A DNA stretch of 64,000 nt from Gaoshiqia hydrogeniformans (GCF_049347105.1 NZ_CP186334.1:4278001-4342000), one strand, 5' to 3'. Shown: positions 35,030-43,220, counted from the first letter of the stretch. The notes: generated by a model from the sequence alone, not told the origin. Program-made: numbers and translations.

Positions 35030-35655
35030 GCCGTTTGAGTTTTACGTTCGTAGCGGAAATACATGACGATGCCGTAAATGATGTGCACCAGTCCGAAACC
35101 AAGGGCCCAGAAAATAAGCCCCAGTCCGGGGAAAACAGCCGATAAGATGCCCAACAGGATTTGAAACAGGCCCATGTTAAAGATTTCCTGCCGGGTATAT
35201 TTCGCGGCATTCACAAGCGCCAGCCCGTAAAAAACCAGACAAAAAGGAGCAACAAGGCTGTAGATGCCTCTGAATGTGAAGATCAGGATCAGGATGCCGC
35301 CGCTGATCAGGGGGATGGCCAGGTTCATGCAGAGCAAACGTGAACCGGTGTTCCAAAATTTCTGTCCCGATTTTTTTGTTTTTGCCGTTGTCAGCCAAAT
35401 CACCGTTATAAAAGAAGCCAGCAATAACACCGCGGCCAGCAGGATCAGTTGATCCAAAACCTGCTGAGGATATACTTTCCGGTAGATCGACGGCGCAGGC
35501 AGGTAGATCATCCGGTAGGCGATAAAAGCGCCCAGGATGGCATAAATTCCGACTAAAATACCTGATAAACCGCTTAATGACAGAAACCGGCTCGATTGTT
35601 CCATCATTTTTCTGATTTCTTTGATTTCGGCAAGATACTGATCTGTGTTTTTCAT
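35026..35655 (-). CDS. Multi-pass membrane protein of the creD locus
   Basis: A 209-residue protein with six predicted helices (LSLSGLSGILVGIYAILGAF; QLILLAAVLLLASFITVIWL; LLCMNLAIPLISGGILILIF; and three more). The start is the ATG at 35655; an upstream start would add eight residues with no hydrophobic character. It overlaps the regulator gene by four bases. I do not recognise a named function. The coupling suggests the membrane protein could pass a signal to, or sequester, the regulator. The operator ACTTTG-N5-CAAAGT lies 11-27 bp upstream of its start. Confidence 0.75.
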   Translation of the reverse strand: MKNTDQYLAEIKEIRKMMEQSSRFLSLSGLSGILVGIYAILGAFIAYRMIYLPAPSIYRKVYPQQVLDQLILLAAVLLLASFITVIWLTTAKTKKSGQKFWNTGSRLLCMNLAIPLISGGILILIFTFRGIYSLVAPFCLVFYGLALVNAAKYTRQEIFNMGLFQILLGILSAVFPGLGLIFWALGFGLVHIIYGIVMYFRYERKTQTA

Positions 35656-35665
35656 ATCTGAAAGT

Positions 35666-35682
35666 ACTTTGAAATGCAAAGT
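35666..35682. promoter_or_regulatory. Operator site B upstream of the creD-locus membrane protein
   Basis: ACTTTGAAATGCAAAGT has the same arms and spacer length as site A at 34699-34715. It lies just upstream of the start codon and would allow autoregulation. Confidence 0.7.
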
Positions 35683-35755
35683 AAGTGATTATTTTCATTC
35701 ATCCAATACCGGTTAATATTTTTTTATCGGGTTTTGTGGTTAACCGGAAAATCGT

Positions 35756-36040
35756 TTAACATCCTTTCCGTTTTTTTGCCCCGGCGCCTCCTCCTCCAAA
35801 GAAGATCATAACACCCAGCAGGAACCCAAAATTGTACCAGCCTCCCGCATTGGGGAATGCATAAATTTCATAGTCGGTAAACAGGCTCAGGATAAAACTG
35901 AACAGGATGATAAAGCCGTGAAACAGCCCGTGCAAAAATCCGGGAAGATGATCGGTGTTTCCGGTTGTTTGCGTGGCGCAGCCGGCGGCTATCAGGAGGA
36001 AAATGATCAGGATCAGGAAGATTGAAAAGTTTCGTTTCAT
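35756..36040 (-). CDS. Small membrane lipoprotein of unknown function
   Basis: A 94-residue protein with a lipobox (IAAGC, Cys21) and two further hydrophobic stretches (about 38-56 and 68-84). It ends in a glycine-rich stretch then AKKRKGC, an unusual Cys at the C-terminus. I do not recognise a family. It lies between the creD locus and the phosphotriesterase-like gene, both in the same direction. The heptamer repeat array sits between it and the phosphotriesterase gene. It might belong to neither operon. Confidence 0.6.
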   Translation of the reverse strand: MKRNFSIFLILIIFLLIAAGCATQTTGNTDHLPGFLHGLFHGFIILFSFILSLFTDYEIYAFPNAGGWYNFGFLLGVMIFFGGGGAGAKKRKGC

Positions 36041-36054
36041 GGGAATTTTTTTAG

Positions 36055-36104
36055 GGATTGGTGATTAGTCATTAAGTCATTGGTCATTAGTCATTAGTGA
36101 TTGG
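36055..36104. repeat. Heptamer array, unit TCATTRG-like, overlapping a gene 3' end
   Basis: About seven units of 7 bp (GGATTGG, TGATTAG, TCATTAA, then one extra base, TCATTGG, TCATTAG, TCATTAG, TGATTGG). The last units overlap the stop codon (36094-36096) and last codons of the phosphotriesterase-like gene. Confidence 0.75.
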
Positions 36105-37104
36105 GAATCAGTCGTTTCTTTACCGTAAATACCTCAGCCGGATTGCTGACGAGGATCCGGGTCAAATCGTCGTCGGAAAAGCCTAGTTCCTTCAGTCGGG
36201 GAACTAATGTTTCAAAAATGGGCGTGTAAGGTTTAAAAGCCTGTTCCGGCTGTCCCGGATCAAACCATCCGGCATCATGCGAAATCAGTACCTTGTTCAG
36301 CAGTCCTTCATTTTTAAAGCGTTGCAGTAGTTCCGGGTATTCCTGCTCACAGGCTTCGTCCCAGCCGTATTTGTCGAGTGAAATCCAGGCGCCTTGTTTG
36401 GCGATCCTGATCAGCTTTTCCGGGTTTTTTTCGTCGCTGGCATGCGTCCAGATAAACGCTTCGGGCGAAACGCCTTCTTCTTTTAACAGGTCCAGTTGCT
36501 GAAAAGCCCCAACCGCTGGCCCGGTATGGGCCATGATGGTCAGTCCGGTAGCTTTGTGGGTAATTGCGGCTGCACGCGCCAGTGTTGCGTGAAATTCGGA
36601 CAATGGTTTCCGATCGACTCCAATCTTAATAAATCCGGGTTTGATGCCCGAGCCTTCAATGCCTTGTTCAAACTCGGCTATCCAGAACCGGGCTATGGCT
36701 TCGGGGGACATCAGCAAGATGTGGGAGGGAATAAAGCGGTTATTTTGTGCCCCGTAAAAACCGGTGTTCGTCAGAATTTGGATGCCTGTTTCCTCCGAAA
36801 GCCGTTTTAACAGGTTTACATCGCGGCCAACATACATGGGCGTACATTCCACGAAGGTTTTTACGCCGTGGGCCTTTAATTCATTCAGATAGGGGAGGAC
36901 CTTGCCGACAGCTTCCTCCAGGGTATAAGCTTCGGGCTCATTGTTTTCAGCACGGGTAAAATCCACCAGGATGTGTTCGTGTTCCAGGCACAGCCCCATG
37001 TCGTCGGGCGAAATGTCGCCGGTAACGGTAATGATTTTTCCTTTGGGCTGAAACGTACAGGCGGTCAGCGCTAGCATCAATAAAAGTAACAGACGGTACA
37101 GCAT
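36094..37104 (-). CDS. Phosphotriesterase-family metal-dependent hydrolase, lipoprotein
   Basis: A 336-residue protein of the phosphotriesterase-like amidohydrolase group. The lipobox LTAC (Cys16) indicates a lipoprotein, whereas most relatives are cytoplasmic. Metal-site residues are visible: EHEH near residue 42, the bridging lysine in FIKIGVD near 170, MAHTG near 207, WTHAS near 236, and the aspartate of ISHDAGW near 290. It should be an active lactonase or esterase-type hydrolase of unknown substrate. Its last codons and stop lie in a heptamer repeat array, so the C-terminus (RLIPNH) may be a recent addition. Confidence 0.9.
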   Translation of the reverse strand: MLYRLLLLLMLALTACTFQPKGKIITVTGDISPDDMGLCLEHEHILVDFTRAENNEPEAYTLEEAVGKVLPYLNELKAHGVKTFVECTPMYVGRDVNLLKRLSEETGIQILTNTGFYGAQNNRFIPSHILLMSPEAIARFWIAEFEQGIEGSGIKPGFIKIGVDRKPLSEFHATLARAAAITHKATGLTIMAHTGPAVGAFQQLDLLKEEGVSPEAFIWTHASDEKNPEKLIRIAKQGAWISLDKYGWDEACEQEYPELLQRFKNEGLLNKVLISHDAGWFDPGQPEQAFKPYTPIFETLVPRLKELGFSDDDLTRILVSNPAEVFTVKKRLIPNH

Positions 37105-37288
37105 ATTTTTCGTGTTTAGTCATCCAAAGTTAAGGCGAAGAAATTAATTTTTTTTATAATTCCTGCAAGTCAGGTTTTACCGGAGGGGCAGTCTGCCCAC
37201 AAGGTAGCCAAGATGGATTAACATGAGCAACCTCCCGCCCCGGTAAGTGCGTATCGCCAGTTATAAGCTGACGGTTGTTAAATATTTG

Positions 37289-37672
37289 TCAGTAGGTGAC
37301 AACCTTTAATCTATTCAAGTATAAACTCAATCCGGATTCTTCAACTGATAAAAGAAACTCTTCTCCATGAACCAATTTATTGTCATCAGAGTCTGTTTTA
37401 TCGACTAATTCGGAAAAGGCAATTTGATAATCGCTTTTGAATATTACTTTATACTTGGTCGTAGCTACAATTGGTACACCTGAACCAAAGAATTTACGAA
37501 TGATATAATATTCTCTGTTTTATTTGATTAGGGTAATGCTCTGTCCTGAAAAATTATCTCGGATATGTATTTCTTTATCAACAAACTCTTTTAATTTGAG
37601 CCTTGTATCTTGTGCCTGAATACTAAATCCAAAACTTGTACAGGCAATCAATAATACGAAAACTACTCGCAT
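37289..37672 (-). pseudogene. Secreted small protein gene broken by an in-frame stop
   Basis: One frame runs from the ATG at 37672 to a TGA at 37289-37291 (127 codons) with a single TAA at codon 51 (37520-37522). Before the stop the product is a signal peptide protein (MRVVFVLLIACTSFGFSIQA then QDTRLKLKEF). After it the frame stays open and reads as a normal soluble protein (REYYIIRKFFGSGVPIVATT, then FLLSVEESGLSLYLN). No frameshift is needed, so it is a nonsense mutation or a sequencing error. The product family is unknown. It lies in an AT-rich stretch of small leftward genes. Confidence 0.7.
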
Positions 37673-37711
37673 CATTTTTAGTGGAATATTAAACATGACT
37701 TTCTATGTTTA

Positions 37712-37939
37712 TTAATTCTTAAAGTTTTGTTTCCAATCAAGTTGGATTATTCGTCTTGTCAAGGTAAATCGAAATATGTCAATTTTTAAAATCTCAAAAC
37801 TATCTGTAAACATATCGATATCTGGTAACTTCAAAATCAAGGCCTCTACAGGCTGTTTTATTTGGTCGTTTCGCAATCTTGAGGATCGTTGTGAATCCTG
37901 ATATTCCTTACGACGGGTACCTATGAACTGTATTTTCAC
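37712..37939 (-). CDS. Small hypothetical protein
   Basis: A 75-residue frame with no domain, signal or membrane segment I recognise (MKIQFIGTRRKEYQDSQRS, then ILKIDIFRFTLTRRIIQLDW). It sits between the broken gene at 37289-37672 and a two-helix membrane protein in the same direction. It may be a fragment of a larger lost gene or may not be translated. Confidence 0.3.
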   Translation of the reverse strand: MKIQFIGTRRKEYQDSQRSSRLRNDQIKQPVEALILKLPDIDMFTDSFEILKIDIFRFTLTRRIIQLDWKQNFKN

Positions 37940-37981
37940 TTTTACGGTTTAATTACCATTGTTGCTCCGATTATCTGATCC

Positions 37982-38287
37982 TCAAGAACGTCCTTTCCAA
38001 ATTCTTGTTTCCGGATCACTGGTGTGTGTTAATAATAGGTACAATGCTAAAATTAGTTCTATACCCGCGATTGTAATCAGATACCAGTTAATTGGCGAAG
38101 AGATAAATATGACAGTAGGTCCATCAGTATTGTCAAAAGTCTTAGTAATTACTGATTTAAGATTGGATGTTATATTATAAATTTCTCCGAAAACAGGAAA
38201 AAGACAGAATATAATCAGGATGGTGTTAATGATTAAGAATATTACCGCGAGTTTTTTTTTTCTTTTTTTCTTTAATTGTGAATTCAT
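37982..38287 (-). CDS. Small two-helix membrane protein
   Basis: A 101-residue protein from the ATG at 38287: a lysine-rich start (MNSQLKKKRKKK), a first helix (LAVIFLIINTILIIFCLF) and a second (YLITIAGIELILALYLLL). The lysine run is encoded by a long A-rich tract on the coding strand that could slip. An upstream start at 38386 is in frame but overlaps the cupin gene. No named family. Part of the AT-rich cluster. Confidence 0.5.
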   Translation of the reverse strand: MNSQLKKKRKKKLAVIFLIINTILIIFCLFPVFGEIYNITSNLKSVITKTFDNTDGPTVIFISSPINWYLITIAGIELILALYLLLTHTSDPETRIWKGRS

Positions 38288-38345
38288 GTTTTTTACTAAA
38301 AGTTCAATTCTGAAATGTATAAATAGGAAAAGTACTGTTATTTTC

Positions 38346-38804
38346 TTATATTTTCCATTTTGGAGCAGAGGCAATTCTTTTCCCATCCTCTGTTGTATAT
38401 TCTTCTAACGAGTTTTCTTTGGCCTGTATACAAATGTACACCATGTTTTCTGCGGATGTGTTACATAAACTTCTTACACCTTCAGGTGCAACCCTTATTA
38501 CACTGCCTTCTTGTATCGGAAAACAATCGTCATCTACTTGATAGTACCCTGAGCCTTTCAGTATAATGTATGTTTCCTCGTCTTTGTAATGCATATGAAA
38601 ATATCCTAATTCTGATTTTGGCGCTATTGTAGTAAACGATATTTCTGTTCCGGTTGATTTGGTCGGCTCTTTTAAAAATACCTTTCCTTTAATCTCTGTT
38701 CTTAGTTTTGGATGAATCAGGGAATATGTTTCTATATCTTCTAATTTACCAACATTTACCGCAATGTAATTCTTGTTTTCTGAAATCATTTCTACTTTTT
38801 TCAT
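38346..38804 (-). CDS. Cupin-domain protein
   Basis: A 152-residue single-domain cupin from the ATG at 38804. The metal motif is HMHYKDEETYIILKGSGYY, with the two histidines and Glu, followed by GSVIRVAPEGVRSL in the second motif. It probably binds a small ligand or sugar. A start at 38924 would add forty basic residues that do not fit the family. It is the first gene of the AT-rich leftward cluster. Substrate and role are unknown. Confidence 0.8.
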   Translation of the reverse strand: MKKVEMISENKNYIAVNVGKLEDIETYSLIHPKLRTEIKGKVFLKEPTKSTGTEISFTTIAPKSELGYFHMHYKDEETYIILKGSGYYQVDDDCFPIQEGSVIRVAPEGVRSLCNTSAENMVYICIQAKENSLEEYTTEDGKRIASAPKWKI

Positions 38805-39593
38805 GTTCTTACAATTTTTGATTAGACAATCATTGAAAATATTTTTACGATATCGTTTATGCTGACATTCTAAAAAAACAACTTTAATCAGTTTTATGTT
38901 CGCTTTACGAGGCAGCAGTTTCATATTTGCTCCGTAATCGGGCCCGATAGCTACGCAATGTTTAATGCACGTAAATGTACAAAATTATGAGTTGACTATC
39001 AGTTCCCGGCGTCAAACCATACCTGACTGGTCGGATTTTTCCGATTTTACTTCACAATTTACAATACCTGACGTAATAAATTTTACTTATCAGCTAATTT
39101 GGAATTAATATAAGAAAAAGTGGTTAACGAGTGGCATCCCTTAATCGGGTGCGGCGGTTTCCGAACCGGTGACTAATGAATACCTGGCCGGAGACGAACC
39201 GAAATTGCTAATGAACGAGGGCGATCGTTCAGAATGTCCTGATCATACAATTGTATTTCCCGGAAAAAACGATCGGGTTGCACGTATAAGACGAATGAGT
39301 TATACGTGTAAAACAAATGAGTTTCCCTGATCATTGGTCATTGGTCATTGGAGCTTGAAGCTTGTGGCTTGCAGCTCGTTGCTTGCAGGTAAAACTACTA
39401 CTGAGCACTGCGACTGAATACCGAACGCTGATACTTTTGCCCGGAACGTGAACTATCTCGCGGTTCCGTCGTAATAAAAGTTGGCGCCGGGTAAAGAACA
39501 GGCGGATTGATTTTATTCGTTTCGCAAACACATTAGTATGCTATTCTTTATCTTTAACCGAATTTTCAACAAAACAGCAAAAAATAGAGAGCG
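38805..39593. other. Long intergenic region, no gene seen
   Basis: About 790 bp with no convincing coding frame on either strand. It holds a heptamer array (39331-39386), several short hairpins such as TCGGA-loop-TCCGA near 39033-39045, and sequence that looks like degraded repeats further right. It may be a site of past insertion or deletion. Confidence 0.5.
39331..39386. repeat. Heptamer array that switches unit
   Basis: Eight 7-bp units in exact phase: three TCATTGG, then AGCTTGA, AGCTTGT, GGCTTGC, AGCTCGT and TGCTTGC. The unit sequence changes but the 7-bp period does not. Confidence 0.8.
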
Positions 39594-40133
39594 ATGAAAT
39601 ACGTAGGATTTGTTTTTTTGATCGTATTAAACATTCATTTGTTTGGACAGGTAATCCAACAAGAGGCGTTTTTGTTTGAAGGATATGTTTTTACGGAAGA
39701 TTCCATCCCGCTTGAGAATGCACATTTGATTAATTACCGGACTACAAAAATTGTAACAACGAATCACCAGGGCCTTTTCAGGACTTCGGTGTTCGAGGGC
39801 GATTCTCTGAAAATCAATCACGTATCGATGTCGCCGGTAACTATTCACGCAAGAAAACCGGCCGACCGGCAAAATAAATACTACCTTCCTTACCGCACCT
39901 ACCTGATCAACCCCATGTCGATGCCAACCTACCAGAAGGAATATGAACATTCGGAGAACAATGCCGAACAGATCCGGGAGGAAGCAGAGGACCAGTTGTT
40001 GATTGACCCGAATATGCGGAGCGGCAAAGACAATCCGTATGATGATGACGAGGTAAATCCCGGGATAACAATCCTCAAAATCAATTTAAAACCTAAAAAT
40101 AAAGACGCAAAGAAGGAGCATAAAAAGGAATAA
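39594..40133 (+). CDS. Secreted carboxypeptidase-regulatory-domain-like protein (paralog 2)
   Basis: A 179-residue protein with a signal peptide (MKYVGFVFLIVLNIHLFGQ) and the CarboxypepD_reg-like segment FEGYVFTEDSIPLENAHLINYRT, then FEGDSLKINHVSMSP. It is a paralog of the gene at 6544-7059. The tail here is longer and acidic-then-basic (DPNMRSGKDNPYDDDEVNPGI, then KPKNKDAKKEHKKE). It lies on the other strand and 33 kb away, so the pair is not a tandem duplication. Role unknown. Confidence 0.65.
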   Translation: MKYVGFVFLIVLNIHLFGQVIQQEAFLFEGYVFTEDSIPLENAHLINYRTTKIVTTNHQGLFRTSVFEGDSLKINHVSMSPVTIHARKPADRQNKYYLPYRTYLINPMSMPTYQKEYEHSENNAEQIREEAEDQLLIDPNMRSGKDNPYDDDEVNPGITILKINLKPKNKDAKKEHKKE

Positions 40134-40142
40134 CAGCCAGGT

Positions 40143-41003
40143 TTAATGTTGATGAAAAGCGTCTGAAATAAATGTAAGGACAGCCGGCAGCGACTCCCGC
40201 CAGTATGTCCAGGTATGACCTCCCTGCCGGATGCGGAATTCGTGCGGAATATCCTTTTTCCGCATGGCGATATGCACCAGCGAATTTCCTTCATACAAAA
40301 AATCATCGTCGCCGCAATCGATATACCAGCGTACCGCTTTTTTCCGGTCGTCGGGCATTTGTTCAATCAGGGCCAGGGCGCTGTGTTTTTGGTAGTAGGC
40401 TTCCACTTCCTCGTCCGTAGCGCCGGTTTCGCCCCAACGCTCAACAAAAGTCCGGGCATCGGCCACCGACAGCGGGCCGGCCAGCGCACTCAGCGGACAA
40501 GCCGACGAGAACAGCTCCGGATGGTGCAACGCGTACATAAAGGTACCGCCACCGCCCATCGACAAACCGGCAATAGCCCGGTAACGTTTTTCGCCCTTAA
40601 TCCGGTAGGTCTTTTCAATATAAGGCATCAGCTCGCTAAAGAAAAAATCCTCGTAACGCCATTCTCCTTTCAGGTCGTTGAAATAACCGCGACGACCGGT
40701 ATTGGCGTCGGGCATCACAATAATCATAGCCGTGGCCGATCCGTCGGCAATGGCTTTATCGGCGATATGCTGTACTTCGCCAAATTGTACCCAGCCGGTT
40801 TGATCGTCGCCGGCGCCATGCAAGAGGTATAACACCGGATAGCTGCGCTCTGATGTTTCGTAACCGGGCGGCAGGTAAATGGCATACTTCCGGTCCATTT
40901 TCAGGATTTTACTGGAGCATGACAGGTTGTCGTAAACCTTGCTGTTTTGTGCCGTCAGGGACACGGATATCAGAAAAAAGAGGGCTGAAAATAATGTTCT
41001 CAT
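40143..41003 (-). CDS. Secreted esterase (alpha/beta hydrolase, feruloyl-esterase-like)
   Basis: A 286-residue exported hydrolase. A signal peptide (MRTLFSALFFLISVSLTAQ) is followed by the esterase fold: YPVLYLLHGAGDDQTGW near residue 55, the nucleophile Ser in AGLSMGGGG near 149, and the catalytic His in GGHTWTYWRESL near 262. It resembles esterase-D/feruloyl-esterase-like proteins that remove ester groups from polysaccharides. Its start codon lies only 12-26 bp from the left end of the IS91-like element, which probably displaced or replaced its promoter. Confidence 0.9.
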   Translation of the reverse strand: MRTLFSALFFLISVSLTAQNSKVYDNLSCSSKILKMDRKYAIYLPPGYETSERSYPVLYLLHGAGDDQTGWVQFGEVQHIADKAIADGSATAMIIVMPDANTGRRGYFNDLKGEWRYEDFFFSELMPYIEKTYRIKGEKRYRAIAGLSMGGGGTFMYALHHPELFSSACPLSALAGPLSVADARTFVERWGETGATDEEVEAYYQKHSALALIEQMPDDRKKAVRWYIDCGDDDFLYEGNSLVHIAMRKKDIPHEFRIRQGGHTWTYWRESLPAVLTFISDAFHQH

Positions 41004-41113
41004 GCTGTTAACGATTTAGTTTGTTGAACTAAATCCGCCTACGCGGATAGCTGTTTTAAAAGTACCCGATTCTTTCAGAACTTCGAGATTTTTAACCATT
41101 AAAATTTCTGAAT

Positions 41114-42064
41114 ATGAGAAAGAAATCGGGTTTAACTATCGTTGAGCAGGCAATTGTGCTTGTTCCTGAGTTTGAAAAAGTTGTCCGCAAGCTGGAGCAA
41201 CAGGTTACTTTACGCGGACAAAGCAAAAGTACATTAAATAATTACATCCGCCGCATCGCCCTGTTTGTGGTCCATTTCGGGAAATTGCCCGAGCAGATCG
41301 ATCCCGAAGAGATCAACGAGTACCTGGCAGCTTTGGCCCGCGATCCCCGCTCGCCTTCGCGCAGCAGTTTCAAGCACATGGTGTACGGCTTGCGCTACTA
41401 CTACCGCCTGCTGGGATTGAACAAAAATGCCATTGCCCTGCCTTCGCTGAAAGGGAATACCAAACTGCCGGTTATCCTGAACCAGCAGGAGCTTAAAGAG
41501 CTTTTTACCGCGCCAACGCTTTTGAAACAACGGGTGGTGCTCACGCTGATCTATTCGGCCGGACTGCGCGGTCAGGAAGTAATCAACCTGAAAATCTCTG
41601 ATGTGGATTTTGAACGTCGCACCATCCACATCCGCCAGAGTAAGTATAAAAAAGACCGCATCGTGCCATTGGGCGACAGCATGGCCGTGGGGCTGAAAAA
41701 GTACCTCAAAGCCGAAAACCCGCACATCTGGCTGTTTAACGGCAAAGAACCTGACGGCCGTTACAGTGTCCGGGGTTTATCCTGGGTGATGCGCGAAAAC
41801 CTGAAAAAAACTTCCATTACCAAAGAGGTGAACCTGCATTCGCTTCGTCACTCCTACGCCACACATCTTTTGGAACAGGGACTGAACATTGTCACCCTGA
41901 AAGAACTGCTGGGCCATGCCGACATTACCACCACCATGATTTACCTGCACGTGGCCCAATGCACGCTGATCAAACCTCACAGCCCGCTGGATACGCTTTA
42001 TGACTTTCCCAGGAAAAAGAAGAAGAAAAACACCGGTTCACCGAAAAATGAAGACAACCTTTGA
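41114..42064 (+). CDS. Tyrosine-type recombinase of the IS91-like element
   Basis: A 316-residue integrase. An N-terminal SAM-like core-binding domain (about 25-105) is followed by the catalytic domain with Arg152 (SAGLRGQEV), Lys177, His242 and Arg245 (LHSLRHSYATH), His268 (LLGHADITTTM) and the nucleophile Tyr277 (MIYLHV). All active-site residues are present. Some IS91-family elements carry such a gene before the transposase. It may process the transposition intermediate. Its 3' end overlaps the transposase start. Confidence 0.93.
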   Translation: MRKKSGLTIVEQAIVLVPEFEKVVRKLEQQVTLRGQSKSTLNNYIRRIALFVVHFGKLPEQIDPEEINEYLAALARDPRSPSRSSFKHMVYGLRYYYRLLGLNKNAIALPSLKGNTKLPVILNQQELKELFTAPTLLKQRVVLTLIYSAGLRGQEVINLKISDVDFERRTIHIRQSKYKKDRIVPLGDSMAVGLKKYLKAENPHIWLFNGKEPDGRYSVRGLSWVMRENLKKTSITKEVNLHSLRHSYATHLLEQGLNIVTLKELLGHADITTTMIYLHVAQCTLIKPHSPLDTLYDFPRKKKKKNTGSPKNEDNL

Positions 42065-43220
42065 ACTGGCCGATGTAGTCCGTTTGTTCGGCGCTGAACT
42101 GGCTGCCAAAACAACGCTTACTCCATTGCAACTGAAAGTGCTGGATAAGATAGCTGTTTGCCGTACTGCCATGCTGGGAGGTCACGAAGAAGCCTGTGAA
42201 AACTGCGGAACCGTTCGCTACAGTTACAACAGTTGCGGCAACCGTCATTGTCCCAAATGCCAGGCTGCCAAACAGGCCTTCTGGATTGATGATCTGGTGC
42301 AAAATACCTTGCCGGTAAAACATTACCACCTGGTATTTACCGTGCCGCACCACCTGAATGCTGTTTGCCTGCATAACCAAAGGATGTATTACGACCTGCT
42401 TTTTTCGGCTGTTTGGCAAACCCTCCGCTCGTTTGGCTACTCGCATTTTGGTGTTGAAACCGGGGCGGTGGCCGTGCTGCACAGCTGGGGACAAAACCTT
42501 TCGCTGCATCCGCATATCCATTGCCTGGTTCCCGCTGCCGGGCATACCCTTGACGGACGGTGGAAAAACATCGGGCATTCGGGCACTTACCTTTACCCGG
42601 TACATCAACTAAGCAGTGCCTTTAAAGGCAGGTTCCTGGACAGCCTTAAACGGACTTTACAAAAACAAGACGAGCTTTCCCTCTTTAGCAGCCAGATAAA
42701 GCAGGCTTATCAAACAAAATGGGTGGTTCACTGCGAACCTTCGCTGGCAAACGCTGAGCACGTGGTCAGGTACCTGGGCCAATACACGCACCGGGTAGCC
42801 ATTACCAACCAGCGCATTGTGAACATTGCCGGTGGCAAAGTGACCTTCCTGGCAAAGGATTATCGTGACAGGGCCATTAAAAAGCCTGTTACCCTGGATG
42901 GGGTTGAGTTCCTGCGGCGCTTCACACAACACATCCTGCCCCGAAGGTTTGTCAGGATCCGGCGCTTCGGTATTTACAACCACACCGTAAAGCGCAATCT
43001 CAAACTGCAATTTGTTTCCGAAGAAAAGCCGGACATTGACTCGGTAATCGAACGGCAACAACCGCCGGAAACCAACGTGGAACGTTTTGCCAGGCTGACA
43101 GGCGTAAATCCCTGTCTTTGCCCGGTATGCAAAACCGGAAGGATGGTAACCATCCGGGAACTGCCACGGATACGTTCACCGGCTTGGGGACAGATGGAGC
43201 AATCATTAAGGCGGTCATAA
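42048..43220 (+). CDS. IS91-family HUH (Y2) transposase
   Basis: A 390-residue rolling-circle transposase. An N-terminal zinc ribbon (C50, C53, C63, C68, C71) is followed by the HUH motif H156-I-H158 within LSLHPHIHCLVP, and the paired tyrosines Y242 and Y246 in RYLGQYTHR, as in IS91. All catalytic residues are present, so the element may be active. A C-terminal zinc-knuckle-like CLCPVCKTGRM is near the end. I use the ATG at 42048; an in-frame ATG at 42000 lies further into the recombinase gene. Confidence 0.93.
   Translation: MKTTFELADVVRLFGAELAAKTTLTPLQLKVLDKIAVCRTAMLGGHEEACENCGTVRYSYNSCGNRHCPKCQAAKQAFWIDDLVQNTLPVKHYHLVFTVPHHLNAVCLHNQRMYYDLLFSAVWQTLRSFGYSHFGVETGAVAVLHSWGQNLSLHPHIHCLVPAAGHTLDGRWKNIGHSGTYLYPVHQLSSAFKGRFLDSLKRTLQKQDELSLFSSQIKQAYQTKWVVHCEPSLANAEHVVRYLGQYTHRVAITNQRIVNIAGGKVTFLAKDYRDRAIKKPVTLDGVEFLRRFTQHILPRRFVRIRRFGIYNHTVKRNLKLQFVSEEKPDIDSVIERQQPPETNVERFARLTGVNPCLCPVCKTGRMVTIRELPRIRSPAWGQMEQSLRRS

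Noticed and set aside
35756..36040. Small lipoprotein as part of the creD operon
   Set aside because: It lies upstream of the first creD-locus gene with the operator between them, so it is more likely a separate unit.
37520..37522. Recoded stop (selenocysteine or pyrrolysine)
   Set aside because: The codon is TAA, not TGA or TAG, and no structured element follows it.
41970..42608. 212-residue leftward frame opposite the transposase
   Set aside because: Antisense shadow of the transposase gene with no recognisable motif.
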